From contig CACZZO010000005.1 of assembly GCA_902785755.1 (NCBI GenBank), forward strand, positions 62,001-126,000: DNA of 64,000 nt, in the 5' to 3' direction. A program made the position numbers and the translations under genes. Position 1 is the first letter of the stretch. Each line of letters opens with the position of its first letter. Below the pieces are notes generated by a model. The model had not been told where the DNA came from. It made no database searches and saw nothing but the letters and a program-made list of their open reading frames with translations. Shown here one piece after another: positions 42,901-49,781 of this stretch. This stretch comes from an uncultured Bacteroidia bacterium. GTDB taxonomy: Bacteria; Bacteroidota; Bacteroidia; Bacteroidales; F082.

Positions 42901-43931
42901 TGAAACGAGGATTTGGAAGCGACAACCATTCGGGCGTGTGTCCCGAGGTTTTGAAAGCCATTGCCCGCGTGAACACGGAACACGCTGTGGCATACGGCGA
43001 TGACGAATATTGCGCTGCAACTGAACAAAAGTTCAAGCAACAGTTTGGCGAGCAGGCTCGTGTGTTCTTTGCCTTCAACGGAACGGGCTGCAACACCCTT
43101 TGCATTGATGCGATGGCCCATTCACATGAGGCAGTGGTGTGTGCAGAATCCGCACATATCAATGTGGACGAATGTGGCGCACCGCAGCGCATTGTGGGTT
43201 GCCGCCTGCTGACGGTGGCCACGCCCGACGGCAAACTGATGCCCGATTTAATAAAGACCCGCTTGCACGGCTTCGGCTTTGAGCACCACTCGCAGCCCAA
43301 GGTGATTTCCATCACACAACCGACCGAGTTAGGCACTTTGTACACTTTGGACGAAATCAAAGCCATCGTGGGCTTGGCACGAGAATACAACATGTATGTC
43401 CATATCGACGGTGCCCGTTTGGGCAATGCTGCTGTGGCCTTGGGTTGTTCTTTCAAAGAGATGACCACCGACCTTGGCGTGGATGCTGTTTCGTTTGGTG
43501 GCACCAAGAACGGCCTAATGATGGGGGAGGCGGTGGTGCTTTTGAACCCCGACCTTTGCCCTGAGTTCAAATACCGTCGCAAACAGGCCATGCAACTTTG
43601 CTCGAAGATGCGATTCATAGCGGCCCAGTTTGATGCCTATTTCGAGAACGACCTTTGGAAGCGCAATGCCGAGCACAGCAACCGCATGGCGCAAAAACTC
43701 TATCAAGCCGTGAAGGACATCCCCGGCTTGAAAGTGGTTTATCCCGTTCAAGCCAATGGTGTGTTCGCCCAGTTGCCCCGCAAGGTCTGGAAGGAACTGC
43801 AAAACCATTACTTTTTCTATGATTGGGACGAGGATGCAGATGTCGTCCGCTGGATGTGTGCTTTTGACACTACGGAAGAGGATATTCGGGATTTCGTCAA
43901 GACTTTGCAAGAGTTGATGTTAGCAATGTAA
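42900..43931 (+). CDS. Low-specificity L-threonine aldolase
   Basis: The start is ATG 42900, whose A is the last base of the glmM stop; an earlier in-frame start inside glmM is rejected. The 343-residue PLP enzyme begins KRGFGSDNHSGVCPEVLKAI. It has the aspartate site HIDGARLGNAAVALG and the PLP lysine in VSFGGTKNGLMMGEAVVL (around residue 208). It cleaves L-threonine or allo-threonine to glycine and acetaldehyde, and could supply glycine. It is the last gene of the operon beginning at 37319; a strong terminator follows. Confidence 0.92.
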   Translation: MKRGFGSDNHSGVCPEVLKAIARVNTEHAVAYGDDEYCAATEQKFKQQFGEQARVFFAFNGTGCNTLCIDAMAHSHEAVVCAESAHINVDECGAPQRIVGCRLLTVATPDGKLMPDLIKTRLHGFGFEHHSQPKVISITQPTELGTLYTLDEIKAIVGLAREYNMYVHIDGARLGNAAVALGCSFKEMTTDLGVDAVSFGGTKNGLMMGEAVVLLNPDLCPEFKYRRKQAMQLCSKMRFIAAQFDAYFENDLWKRNAEHSNRMAQKLYQAVKDIPGLKVVYPVQANGVFAQLPRKVWKELQNHYFFYDWDEDADVVRWMCAFDTTEEDIRDFVKTLQELMLAM

Positions 43932-43935
43932 AATG

Positions 43936-43966
43936 AAAAAGCCTCTGAAAATCAGGGGCTTTTTCT
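43936..43966 (+). terminator. Terminator of mutL-glmM operon
   Basis: A 14-bp stem GAAAAAGCCTCTGA with TCAGGGGCTTTTTC (one G-U pair) and a 3-nt loop. Confidence 0.92.
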
Positions 43967-43990
43967 TGTTTATGAATAGGGCAGGGGACT

Positions 43991-45181
43991 TCAACCCTTA
44001 ACGGCCTCTGCCACAGCCTTTCCAAGGTTATAAAGCCTATCCCAATCCTCCTCGCGGATGGGTGCGCCTTTCACCTCGACATTTTCGGCCACGAGGTTCC
44101 ATTTGCCTTCCTCGGCGTATTTGGCGAGGGTTTTCACGCCGCCGCCGCTCCAACTCATGCCACCGAACAGGCCATAACACTTGTCTTTCGGCTTGAACTC
44201 GTTGATTTCATGGGTCAAAAGGGTCATGTCGGGGAACATGCTGGCGTAGTGGGCGCAAGCTCCGATGATGACACCCTTGTATTTCCAGATGTCGCTCATA
44301 ATGAACGAAACCTCGGTCTTGGCCACATCATAAACCTTCACTTCCTTGATGCCGGCCTCAGCCGCACCACGCGCCACGATGTCGGCCATTACGCCGGTGT
44401 TGCCGTGCATCGAGCCGTAGACAATAACCACGCCTTCTTCCGACTCTTGTTTGCTCCATTGGGTGTATTTACCAATGACCCAAGCCAAATTGCTGCGCCA
44501 AACTAATCCGTGCGATGGTGCTATCATCTTGATTTCCAACGCGCCCAACTTCTCAATGGCTTTCAGGGCTTGCATGGCCACTTTGCCAACGATATTGGCA
44601 TAATAGCGGCGCATATCATCCTCATAGAAAGCCAAATTGACTTGGTCGTCGAAAATGCCGCCGTTGAGTGTGCCGAAGCCGCCAAAAGCGTCGTTGCTGA
44701 ATACGATGCCGCTCGTTTGTTCATAAGTCACCATCGATTCGGGCCAGTGCACCATCGGCACCATGAAGAACTGCAAGGTGTGGCAGCCGAGGCAAAGAGT
44801 TTCGCCTTCGGCCACGGTTTTCTTGTTTTCGATGGGACCATAAAATGCTTCAAGCGGTGCAAAAGTTTTGGCGTTGCCCACCACTTGCACTTCGGGCCAT
44901 TCCCTCAGCACGGCGGCAATGCTGCTGCTGTGGTCAGGCTCGTCGTGATTAATGATAAGGTAATCGACTTTGCGGCCTTGCAGCACCGATTTGATTTTGA
45001 AAAGATATTCCTCGATGAAGCCCGCCTCGACGGGATCAATCAAGGCAACTTTCTCATCCACAATGAGGTAGGAATTGTAGGAAACGCCGTTGGGCAGTTC
45101 GATATGGTTTTCAAAACGGTCGGTGCGGCGGTCGTTCACGCCGACGTAAAATATGTTTTCGGTTAATTGTATCTGTTGCAT
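43991..45181 (-). CDS. Flavodiiron protein (class A, FprA/ROO-like)
   Basis: A 396-residue cytoplasmic enzyme reducing O2 to water or NO to N2O. The N-terminal beta-lactamase-like domain has the diiron ligands in NHDEPDHSS (H-x-E-x-D-H), MVHWPESM, SNDAFGGFG and PSHGLVWR. The C-terminal flavodoxin domain (about 252-396) starts VVIVYGSMHGNTG and has IIGACAHYASMFPD and FGGMSWSGGG. Electrons would come from rubredoxin, and the gene is 2 bp downstream of the Hrb gene, so donor and acceptor are coexpressed. Confidence 0.95.
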   Translation of the reverse strand: MQQIQLTENIFYVGVNDRRTDRFENHIELPNGVSYNSYLIVDEKVALIDPVEAGFIEEYLFKIKSVLQGRKVDYLIINHDEPDHSSSIAAVLREWPEVQVVGNAKTFAPLEAFYGPIENKKTVAEGETLCLGCHTLQFFMVPMVHWPESMVTYEQTSGIVFSNDAFGGFGTLNGGIFDDQVNLAFYEDDMRRYYANIVGKVAMQALKAIEKLGALEIKMIAPSHGLVWRSNLAWVIGKYTQWSKQESEEGVVIVYGSMHGNTGVMADIVARGAAEAGIKEVKVYDVAKTEVSFIMSDIWKYKGVIIGACAHYASMFPDMTLLTHEINEFKPKDKCYGLFGGMSWSGGGVKTLAKYAEEGKWNLVAENVEVKGAPIREEDWDRLYNLGKAVAEAVKG

Positions 45182-45183
45182 AA

Positions 45184-45816
45184 TTATAGAATTTCTTCAA
45201 AATCCTCTTTTCCGTGTTTGCAAATTGGACATTCGATGTCGTCGGGGAGGAAATCGCCCTCATAGACGTAGCCGCACACCTTGCACACCCAGCGGCGTTT
45301 GCCGTCCTTGGGCTTCTCAGCGGGTTGCGGTTTGGGCTTGATGTTCTTTTGGTAATAGTCGTAGGTCACGGAAGGCTTGTCGGAAAGCACCTGAGCATCA
45401 AGCACATCGGCGATGAACATGGTGTGTGTGCCGAAATCGATGCTCTTGGTGACGCGGCAGGCCAGATAAGCGTTGGTGTATTTCGGGATGTAGAGCACAT
45501 GGTTCACGGCGCGGTGTTCGGCTTCGCATTCGGCGAACTTGTTCACCTTGCGCCCGCTTTGGAACCCGAAATGCTCAAAAACTTTCATCGGCGTTTCGGT
45601 GGTCAGCATCGAAACATTGAATACGCAAGAGTCCTTGATGAGGTCGTGCGTGTAGTTGCCCTTGTTGACCGTCACGGCCACTTGCAGCGGGTTGCTCGTG
45701 ACCTGAATCACGGTGTTCACGATGCAGCCATTGTCGATGTTGTCGTAATTGGTGGTAAGCACATAAAGGCCGTAGCCTATGTTGAATAATGCCTTGGTAT
45801 CCATTATTTGTTGCAT
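45184..45816 (-). CDS. High-molecular-weight rubredoxin (flavin reductase plus rubredoxin domain, Hrb)
   Basis: 210 residues from ATG 45816; ATG 45804 (MDTKALFNIG) is equally plausible. Residues 1-155 are a flavin-reductase-like FMN domain (FNIGYGLYVLTTNYDNIDNGCIVNT, QVTSNPLQVAVTVNKGNYTHDLI). The C-terminal 40 residues are a rubredoxin domain with two CxxC pairs (WVCKVCGYVYEG and IECPICKHG). Hrb proteins pass electrons from NAD(P)H-linked partners to flavodiiron proteins, whose gene follows 2 bp downstream. Confidence 0.92.
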   Translation of the reverse strand: MQQIMDTKALFNIGYGLYVLTTNYDNIDNGCIVNTVIQVTSNPLQVAVTVNKGNYTHDLIKDSCVFNVSMLTTETPMKVFEHFGFQSGRKVNKFAECEAEHRAVNHVLYIPKYTNAYLACRVTKSIDFGTHTMFIADVLDAQVLSDKPSVTYDYYQKNIKPKPQPAEKPKDGKRRWVCKVCGYVYEGDFLPDDIECPICKHGKEDFEEIL

Positions 45817-45829
45817 TAATTAACTAAGG

Positions 45830-45890
45830 ACGAGGGACTTAGGACATGGGATGCCCCCAGTCCTATAGTCCTATGTCCTAAGTCTCTCGT
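45830..45890 (-). repeat. Inverted heptamer array (terminator-like hairpin)
   Basis: GGACNNN-type heptamers on the left are mirrored on the right, forming 18-bp arms (45830-45847 and 45873-45890) with one mismatch. The right arm ends exactly against the stop codon of the rubredoxin gene. Confidence 0.8.
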
Positions 45891-46052
45891 TTATTCCATG
45901 ACAGAAAAACTGTCCTTGCCGATGCCGCAAAGCGGGCATTTCCAATTGTCGGGAATGGCCTCAAACGGGGTGCCGGGGGCGATGCCGCCATCGGGGTCGC
46001 CTTGTTCTGGGTCGTAAACATAACCGCAGACGTCGCAAACGTACTTTTTCAT
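45891..46052 (-). CDS. Rubredoxin
   Basis: A 53-residue protein, [20 protein letters not shown] to [11 protein letters not shown], with the two CxxCG iron-binding pairs (CDVCG and CPLCG) and the canonical spacing of a classical rubredoxin. It is a cytosolic one-electron carrier, here between the rubrerythrin and Hrb genes, so it probably donates electrons to rubrerythrin, to the flavodiiron protein, or to both. It reads from ATG 46050-46052 on the minus strand and begins 30 bp after the rubrerythrin stop. Confidence 0.97.
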   Translation of the reverse strand: MKKYVCDVCGYVYDPEQGDPDGGIAPGTPFEAIPDNWKCPLCGIGKDSFSVME

Positions 46053-46087
46053 AGTTGAAAGTTTAAAGTTAATAGTTTAAAGTTAAT
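46053..46087. repeat. Heptamer array AGTTNAA, five units
   Basis: AGTTGAA, AGTTTAA, AGTTAAT, AGTTTAA, AGTTAAT in a row, covering the stop codon of the rubrerythrin gene and the whole gap to the rubredoxin gene. Confidence 0.85.
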
Positions 46088-46622
46088 AATTCTCAGCCTT
46101 GATTTGGAAGAAGGCTTGCGGGTGGTTGCACACGGGGCAGATTTGCGGGGCCTTCTTGCCAATGACGATGTGGCCGCAATTGGCGCATTGCCAAACGGTG
46201 TCACCTTCGCGAGAGAAGACGATGCCGTCCTCAATGTTTTTCAGGAGTTTACGATAGCGTTCCTCGTGTTCCTTCTCGATGGCGGCGACCATCTCAAACA
46301 GTTTGGCAATCTTGGTGAAACCTTCCTCGCGGGCGGTCTCGGCCATGCCAGCGTACATGTCGGTCCACTCGTAGTTTTCGCCATCGGCAGCGTCCTTGAG
46401 GTTGGTCATCGTGTCCGGAACGTCGTCATTATGAAGGAGTTTGAACCAAATCTTGGCGTGTTCCTTCTCGTTGTTGGCCGTTTCCTCAAAGAGGTCGGCG
46501 ATTTGGTTGTAGCCCTCTTTGCGGGCCTTTGAAGCATAATAGGTGTACTTGTTGCGGGCTTGCGATTCGCCTGCAAATGCAGCCATCAGGTTGGCTTCTG
46601 TCTTTGAGCCTTTCAGATCCAT
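46083..46622 (-). CDS. rbr: Rubrerythrin
   Basis: A 179-residue peroxidase reducing hydrogen peroxide with electrons from rubredoxin. The ferritin-like four-helix domain carries the diiron ligands in [37 protein letters not shown] and [15 protein letters not shown]. The C-terminal rubredoxin-like domain has CANCGHI and CPVCNHPQ. This is the standard length. It is the first gene of the minus-strand detoxification cluster (rubrerythrin, rubredoxin, Hrb, FprA), with a -7 box at 46707-46714. Confidence 0.97.
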   Translation of the reverse strand: MDLKGSKTEANLMAAFAGESQARNKYTYYASKARKEGYNQIADLFEETANNEKEHAKIWFKLLHNDDVPDTMTNLKDAADGENYEWTDMYAGMAETAREEGFTKIAKLFEMVAAIEKEHEERYRKLLKNIEDGIVFSREGDTVWQCANCGHIVIGKKAPQICPVCNHPQAFFQIKAENY

Positions 46623-46706
46623 TTTTAAATTGTTTAGTTGTTGATATTTAATAAGTTATAGAAATTTGACATTTGAAAAGGGTAGGAGTGACCCTCCAAT
46701 TTTGGG

Positions 46707-46714
46707 CAAAGGTA
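46707..46714 (-). promoter_or_regulatory. -7 box of rubrerythrin cluster
   Basis: TACCTTTG on the minus strand, about 85 bp before the rubrerythrin start; divergent from the exonuclease promoter at 46748. Confidence 0.7.
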
Positions 46715-46747
46715 GCATATTTTTTCGGAACGGCAAATGAATTTCCG

Positions 46748-46755
46748 TAATTTTG
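46748..46755 (+). promoter_or_regulatory. -7 box of exonuclease gene
   Basis: TAATTTTG, 8 bp before ATG 46764, which implies a nearly leaderless message and rules out the upstream ATG at 46737. Confidence 0.7.
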
Positions 46756-46763
46756 CGCCCGAA

Positions 46764-47354
46764 ATGATTTGGAACCCAAATACGCAACCGAAGGAAAGAA
46801 TCAGGGGCGGCGGCGACTGGCCTGATGCCGAATGGCCGGGATATATCCCCAAGCATCATCTGCGCGACTTTGCCGCTATCGACTTTGAGGCTGCCAACGC
46901 CGAATTGACGAGCGTTTGCAGCATGGGTGTGGTCATTGTCAGGAATGATGAAATTGTCGACAGGTTCTACAGCCTTGTTCATCCTGTGCCGGACTATTAC
47001 GATTTTTGGACGACTAAAGTACACGGAATCAAGAAGAAAGACACCGAGAACGCGGATATTTTCCCAGTAGTTTGGTATCAGGTGGCGCACAAGTTGAAGG
47101 GTTTGGCGATGGTGGCGCATGGCAAGTCGTTTGACGAGCGTTGCCTGAAGGCGTTGCACAAGTATTACCGCATAAAATACCCGAACTATCCGTTTTATTG
47201 CACGCATTTGGGTTCGCAGCAATTGGTGCCCGATGTGGAGAACCACAAATTGCAGACCGTGGCGTTGCATTTCGGCTACGACATAGAGAAGAACCATCAC
47301 AATGCCTTGGCGGATGCCGAAGCTTGCGCGGTGATTGCGATGCATATTTTCTGA
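46764..47354 (+). CDS. DnaQ-like 3'-5' exonuclease (DEDDh)
   Basis: 196 residues from ATG 46764. The exonuclease motifs are in order: ExoI AAIDFEAANAELTSVC (D-x-E), ExoII MVAHGKSFDERCLKAL (an S-F-D variant of N-x-x-F-D) and ExoIII HNALADAEACAVIAMHI (H-x-x-x-x-D). The first 35 residues (IWNPNTQPKERIRGGGDWP) are an extra N-terminal segment. Members of this group include the pol III epsilon proofreading type and stand-alone exonucleases. With no polymerase-binding tail visible, a stand-alone repair or RNA-trimming role is likely. It diverges from the rubrerythrin cluster. Confidence 0.9.
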   Translation: MIWNPNTQPKERIRGGGDWPDAEWPGYIPKHHLRDFAAIDFEAANAELTSVCSMGVVIVRNDEIVDRFYSLVHPVPDYYDFWTTKVHGIKKKDTENADIFPVVWYQVAHKLKGLAMVAHGKSFDERCLKALHKYYRIKYPNYPFYCTHLGSQQLVPDVENHKLQTVALHFGYDIEKNHHNALADAEACAVIAMHIF

Positions 47355-47416
47355 GTTTTTGGAGCAAAAACACCGTGTGGTAGTGGATGCTGAAATACTC
47401 AATTTAACATAATATA

Positions 47417-47445
47417 TATTATTTTCAATTTGCAAATCTTGATTT
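47417..47445 (+). repeat. 29-bp direct repeat, left copy
   Basis: The unit starts TATTATTTTCAATTTG and ends CTTGATTT. An identical copy lies at 47700-47728; the pair brackets the small membrane protein gene. Confidence 0.9.
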
Positions 47446-47514
47446 CTTATGTGCCCACTGACACCAAAAAAAATGGAATTTTTCGTTTTTTTATGGTGGA
47501 ATTGAAACATTTTG

Positions 47515-47522
47515 TATATTTG
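47515..47522 (+). promoter_or_regulatory. -7 box of small membrane protein gene
   Basis: TATATTTG, 20 bp before ATG 47543. Confidence 0.75.
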
Positions 47523-47542
47523 CAAAATCAAAATTGATTGTT

Positions 47543-47686
47543 ATGGACGATATTGTTTTTGTTGTTACTTCGGATGATATTAGAAGGATGCCTCCTGATA
47601 GGTTTCGTAAAATGATGATTGTTTTGATTTCCATTTATTCTATTGGTTTGATTGGTATTATTTTGGCTGCCATTTTTTGGGCTTGA
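47543..47686 (+). CDS. Small single-span membrane protein, 47 residues
   Basis: A short frame, MDDIVFVVTSDDIRRMPPDR to IILAAIFWA and stop, with its own -7 box at the usual distance. The first half is soluble and charged (TSDDIRRMPPDRFRKM), the second half one hydrophobic helix (IVLISIYSIGLIGIILAAIFW). The codon choice is AT-rich and unlike the neighbouring exonuclease and DUF3127 genes. It sits between two identical 29-bp direct repeats, which suggests a small inserted or duplicated cassette. No family is recognised. A toxin-like membrane peptide or a transporter accessory protein would fit the architecture, but there is no evidence for either. Confidence 0.65.
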   Translation: MDDIVFVVTSDDIRRMPPDRFRKMMIVLISIYSIGLIGIILAAIFWA

Positions 47687-47699
47687 CATCCTATGTATG

Positions 47700-47728
47700 T
47701 ATTATTTTCAATTTGCAAATCTTGATTT
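47700..47728 (+). repeat. 29-bp direct repeat, right copy
   Basis: Identical to 47417-47445. After a few bases both copies continue with ACTGACAC[CT]AAAA, so the true duplicated block is longer and slightly diverged. The remaining bases up to the promoter at 47824 show no gene. Confidence 0.9.
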
Positions 47729-47823
47729 ACTGACACTAAAATGGCTTGTATTGAGCTTATTATATGTGCGTATTTGGCTATTACTTGTTGACTTAAATGT
47801 TGATTTTTTTCAAACAGATTTTG

Positions 47824-47888
47824 TTTGACGAAACCGAAATGATGATTACCTTTGCAGTTCTTTTCATACGCATCGAAACTGATGCGTA
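47824..47888 (+). promoter_or_regulatory. Promoter and leader hairpin of DUF3127-mnmE operon
   Basis: TTTG (47824-47827) and TACCTTTG (47847-47854) are spaced by 19 bp. Directly after the expected transcript start an 8-bp hairpin (TACGCATC with GATGCGTA, 6-nt loop) spans 47867-47888, about 46 nt before the start codon. Confidence 0.75.
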
Positions 47889-47934
47889 AAGAATATTTAA
47901 ATCATTGAATATCAAATATTAAATCAGAAATTAT

Positions 47935-48348
47935 ATGGAAATTACAGGAAAAGTCGTCAGACTCGGAACCCTTACAGAAGGCACCAGCGCACGCGGACCG
48001 TGGCGCAAACAAGAACTCATCATCGAAACCGAAGAACAATACCCACGCACGGTTTGCTTGATTTGCTGGACGAACCAAATCGACGAGGCACAGAAATTCG
48101 CGCCCGGACAAACCATCAAGGCTCAGATTGAGATTTCGTCGCGCGAATTTAACGGCAAATGGTATACCGACGTGCGCGTGTGGCGTTTCGACCCCGTTGG
48201 CGTTGCTGCTGCGCCTGCCACACCCGTTGCGGCTCCCGCTCAACCCGCACAACAACCCATGATGCACCAAACTCCGCCTGCCGCCATGCCCACTCAGGAC
48301 TATTACCCACCGGCGGGCGACGACAGCGTGGACGACCTGCCCTTCTGA
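47935..48348 (+). CDS. DUF3127 OB-fold protein with SSB-like acidic tail
   Basis: A 137-residue protein. Residues 1-90 are a DUF3127 domain (MEITGKVVRLGTLTEGTSARGPWRKQEL, NGKWYTDVRVWRFDP), which has an OB-fold and is very common in Bacteroidota. A linker rich in A, P and Q leads to the end VDDLPF. That tail closely imitates the DDIPF tip of single-stranded DNA-binding protein, which docks repair and replication enzymes. This suggests a nucleic-acid-binding hub, though SSB activity has not been shown for the family. mnmE follows 11 bp later. Confidence 0.88.
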   Translation: MEITGKVVRLGTLTEGTSARGPWRKQELIIETEEQYPRTVCLICWTNQIDEAQKFAPGQTIKAQIEISSREFNGKWYTDVRVWRFDPVGVAAAPATPVAAPAQPAQQPMMHQTPPAAMPTQDYYPPAGDDSVDDLPF

Positions 48349-48359
48349 CATTATGTTAA

Positions 48360-49775
48360 ATGCAAATCAACATCCTCAATAGCGACACCATCTGCGCCAT
48401 CGCCACGCCGCATGGCATGGGTGCGATTGCAACGGTCAGAGTTTCAGGCACTAAGGCTTTCCCGATCGTTGCTGCTTTGTTCCAGCATCGTGGCAAGTTT
48501 TTGGAAATCAGCGAAATCGTTTCCCACAAGGCCTATCATGGACACCTTATTAATAAAGGTGAACTGTTGGATGAGGTTTTAGTGACTTTTTTCAAGGCGC
48601 CACACTCGTTTACGGGCGAAGATTCGGCTGAAATCAGTGTGCATGGCTCGGTGTTTGTGCAGCAGAAATTGCTTCAAGTGCTGATTGCGAATGGTTGTCG
48701 CATGGCCGAGGCTGGCGAGTTCACGCGCCGCGCCTTCGTCAACGGGAAATTCGACTTGGCCCAAGCTGAAGCCATCGCCGACTTGATTAGTTCAGAAAGC
48801 GAAGCCGCTCATCGCGTGGCTATCAATCAATTGCGCGGCGGTTTCTCGAAAGAACTTCAAGTGCTGCGTTCCAAGTTGTTGGAAATGACCTCGTTGATGG
48901 AGTTGGAATTGGATTTCTCTGAAGAAGATGTCGAGTTTGCCGACCGTAGCCAACTTAAAGCGTTACTTCAAGAGGCATTGGATAAAGTCAACAGGCTCAA
49001 GGATTCGTTCCGATTGGGCAATGCCATCAAGAATGGTGTGCCCGTGGCTATCGTCGGGCAGACCAATACTGGAAAAAGTACGCTCTTGAACGCTCTTTTG
49101 GGCGAAGACCGCGCCATTGTTAGCGACATTGCCGGCACCACCCGCGACACGATTGAGGAAACGTTGAATGTCAACGGAATACTGTTCCGCTTCATCGACA
49201 CGGCAGGCCTGCGCGAGACCGAGGAAACCATCGAGAAAATCGGCATTGAGCGTTCATATCGGAAAATCGCCGAAGCCACTGTGGTCATTGGGATGCTTGA
49301 CGCAACGAAAGACGCTGAAAACCTGCTTCTTGCCACACATGAAATCCTCGAAAGAATCGACCTTGAGCACCAGCAACTCATCCTTTGTATTAATAAGGTG
49401 GACACGCTCAACGACCAAGGCGAAGCCCTGTTGGGACAGTTGCGGCAAGATTTGGATAACGATGAAATCATGGTGATTTGCCTTTCGGCGAAGCACAAGT
49501 TTGGCTTGAATGATTTGTATAACACCCTGAAACACAGCCAGCCCCTCTCCTATCCCGACGCCACTTTGGTGACCAATGTGCGGCATTATGAGGCTTTGCT
49601 CCATGCTTCTAATAGCCTTGGTCAAGTTCAACAAGGACTTGAAATGAACATCCCTACCGACTTGGTTTCCCAAGACTTACGCGAAGCCATCCATTATCTT
49701 GGAACGATTACTGGCGAAATCACTACAGACGAGGTGCTCGGTTCCATCTTTTCCCGTTTTTGCATCGGTAAATAA
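48360..49775 (+). CDS. mnmE: tRNA modification GTPase MnmE
   Basis: A 471-residue GTPase that, with MnmG, installs the carboxymethylaminomethyl group on wobble uridine 34 of certain tRNAs. The N-terminal folate-binding domain starts DTICAIATPHGMGAIATVRVSG. The G domain has G1 GQTNTGKST, G2/G3 DIAGTTRDTIEE and DTAGLRETEE, and G4 NKVD. The C-terminal motif FCIGK carries the essential cysteine. The length fits. It lies in an operon with the DUF3127 gene. Confidence 0.97.
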   Translation: MQINILNSDTICAIATPHGMGAIATVRVSGTKAFPIVAALFQHRGKFLEISEIVSHKAYHGHLINKGELLDEVLVTFFKAPHSFTGEDSAEISVHGSVFVQQKLLQVLIANGCRMAEAGEFTRRAFVNGKFDLAQAEAIADLISSESEAAHRVAINQLRGGFSKELQVLRSKLLEMTSLMELELDFSEEDVEFADRSQLKALLQEALDKVNRLKDSFRLGNAIKNGVPVAIVGQTNTGKSTLLNALLGEDRAIVSDIAGTTRDTIEETLNVNGILFRFIDTAGLRETEETIEKIGIERSYRKIAEATVVIGMLDATKDAENLLLATHEILERIDLEHQQLILCINKVDTLNDQGEALLGQLRQDLDNDEIMVICLSAKHKFGLNDLYNTLKHSQPLSYPDATLVTNVRHYEALLHASNSLGQVQQGLEMNIPTDLVSQDLREAIHYLGTITGEITTDEVLGSIFSRFCIGK

Positions 49776-49781
49776 TTAATT

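Noticed and set aside
46737..46763. Upstream ATG for the exonuclease gene
   Set aside because: It lies before the -7 box at 46748-46755, so it would not be on the transcript.
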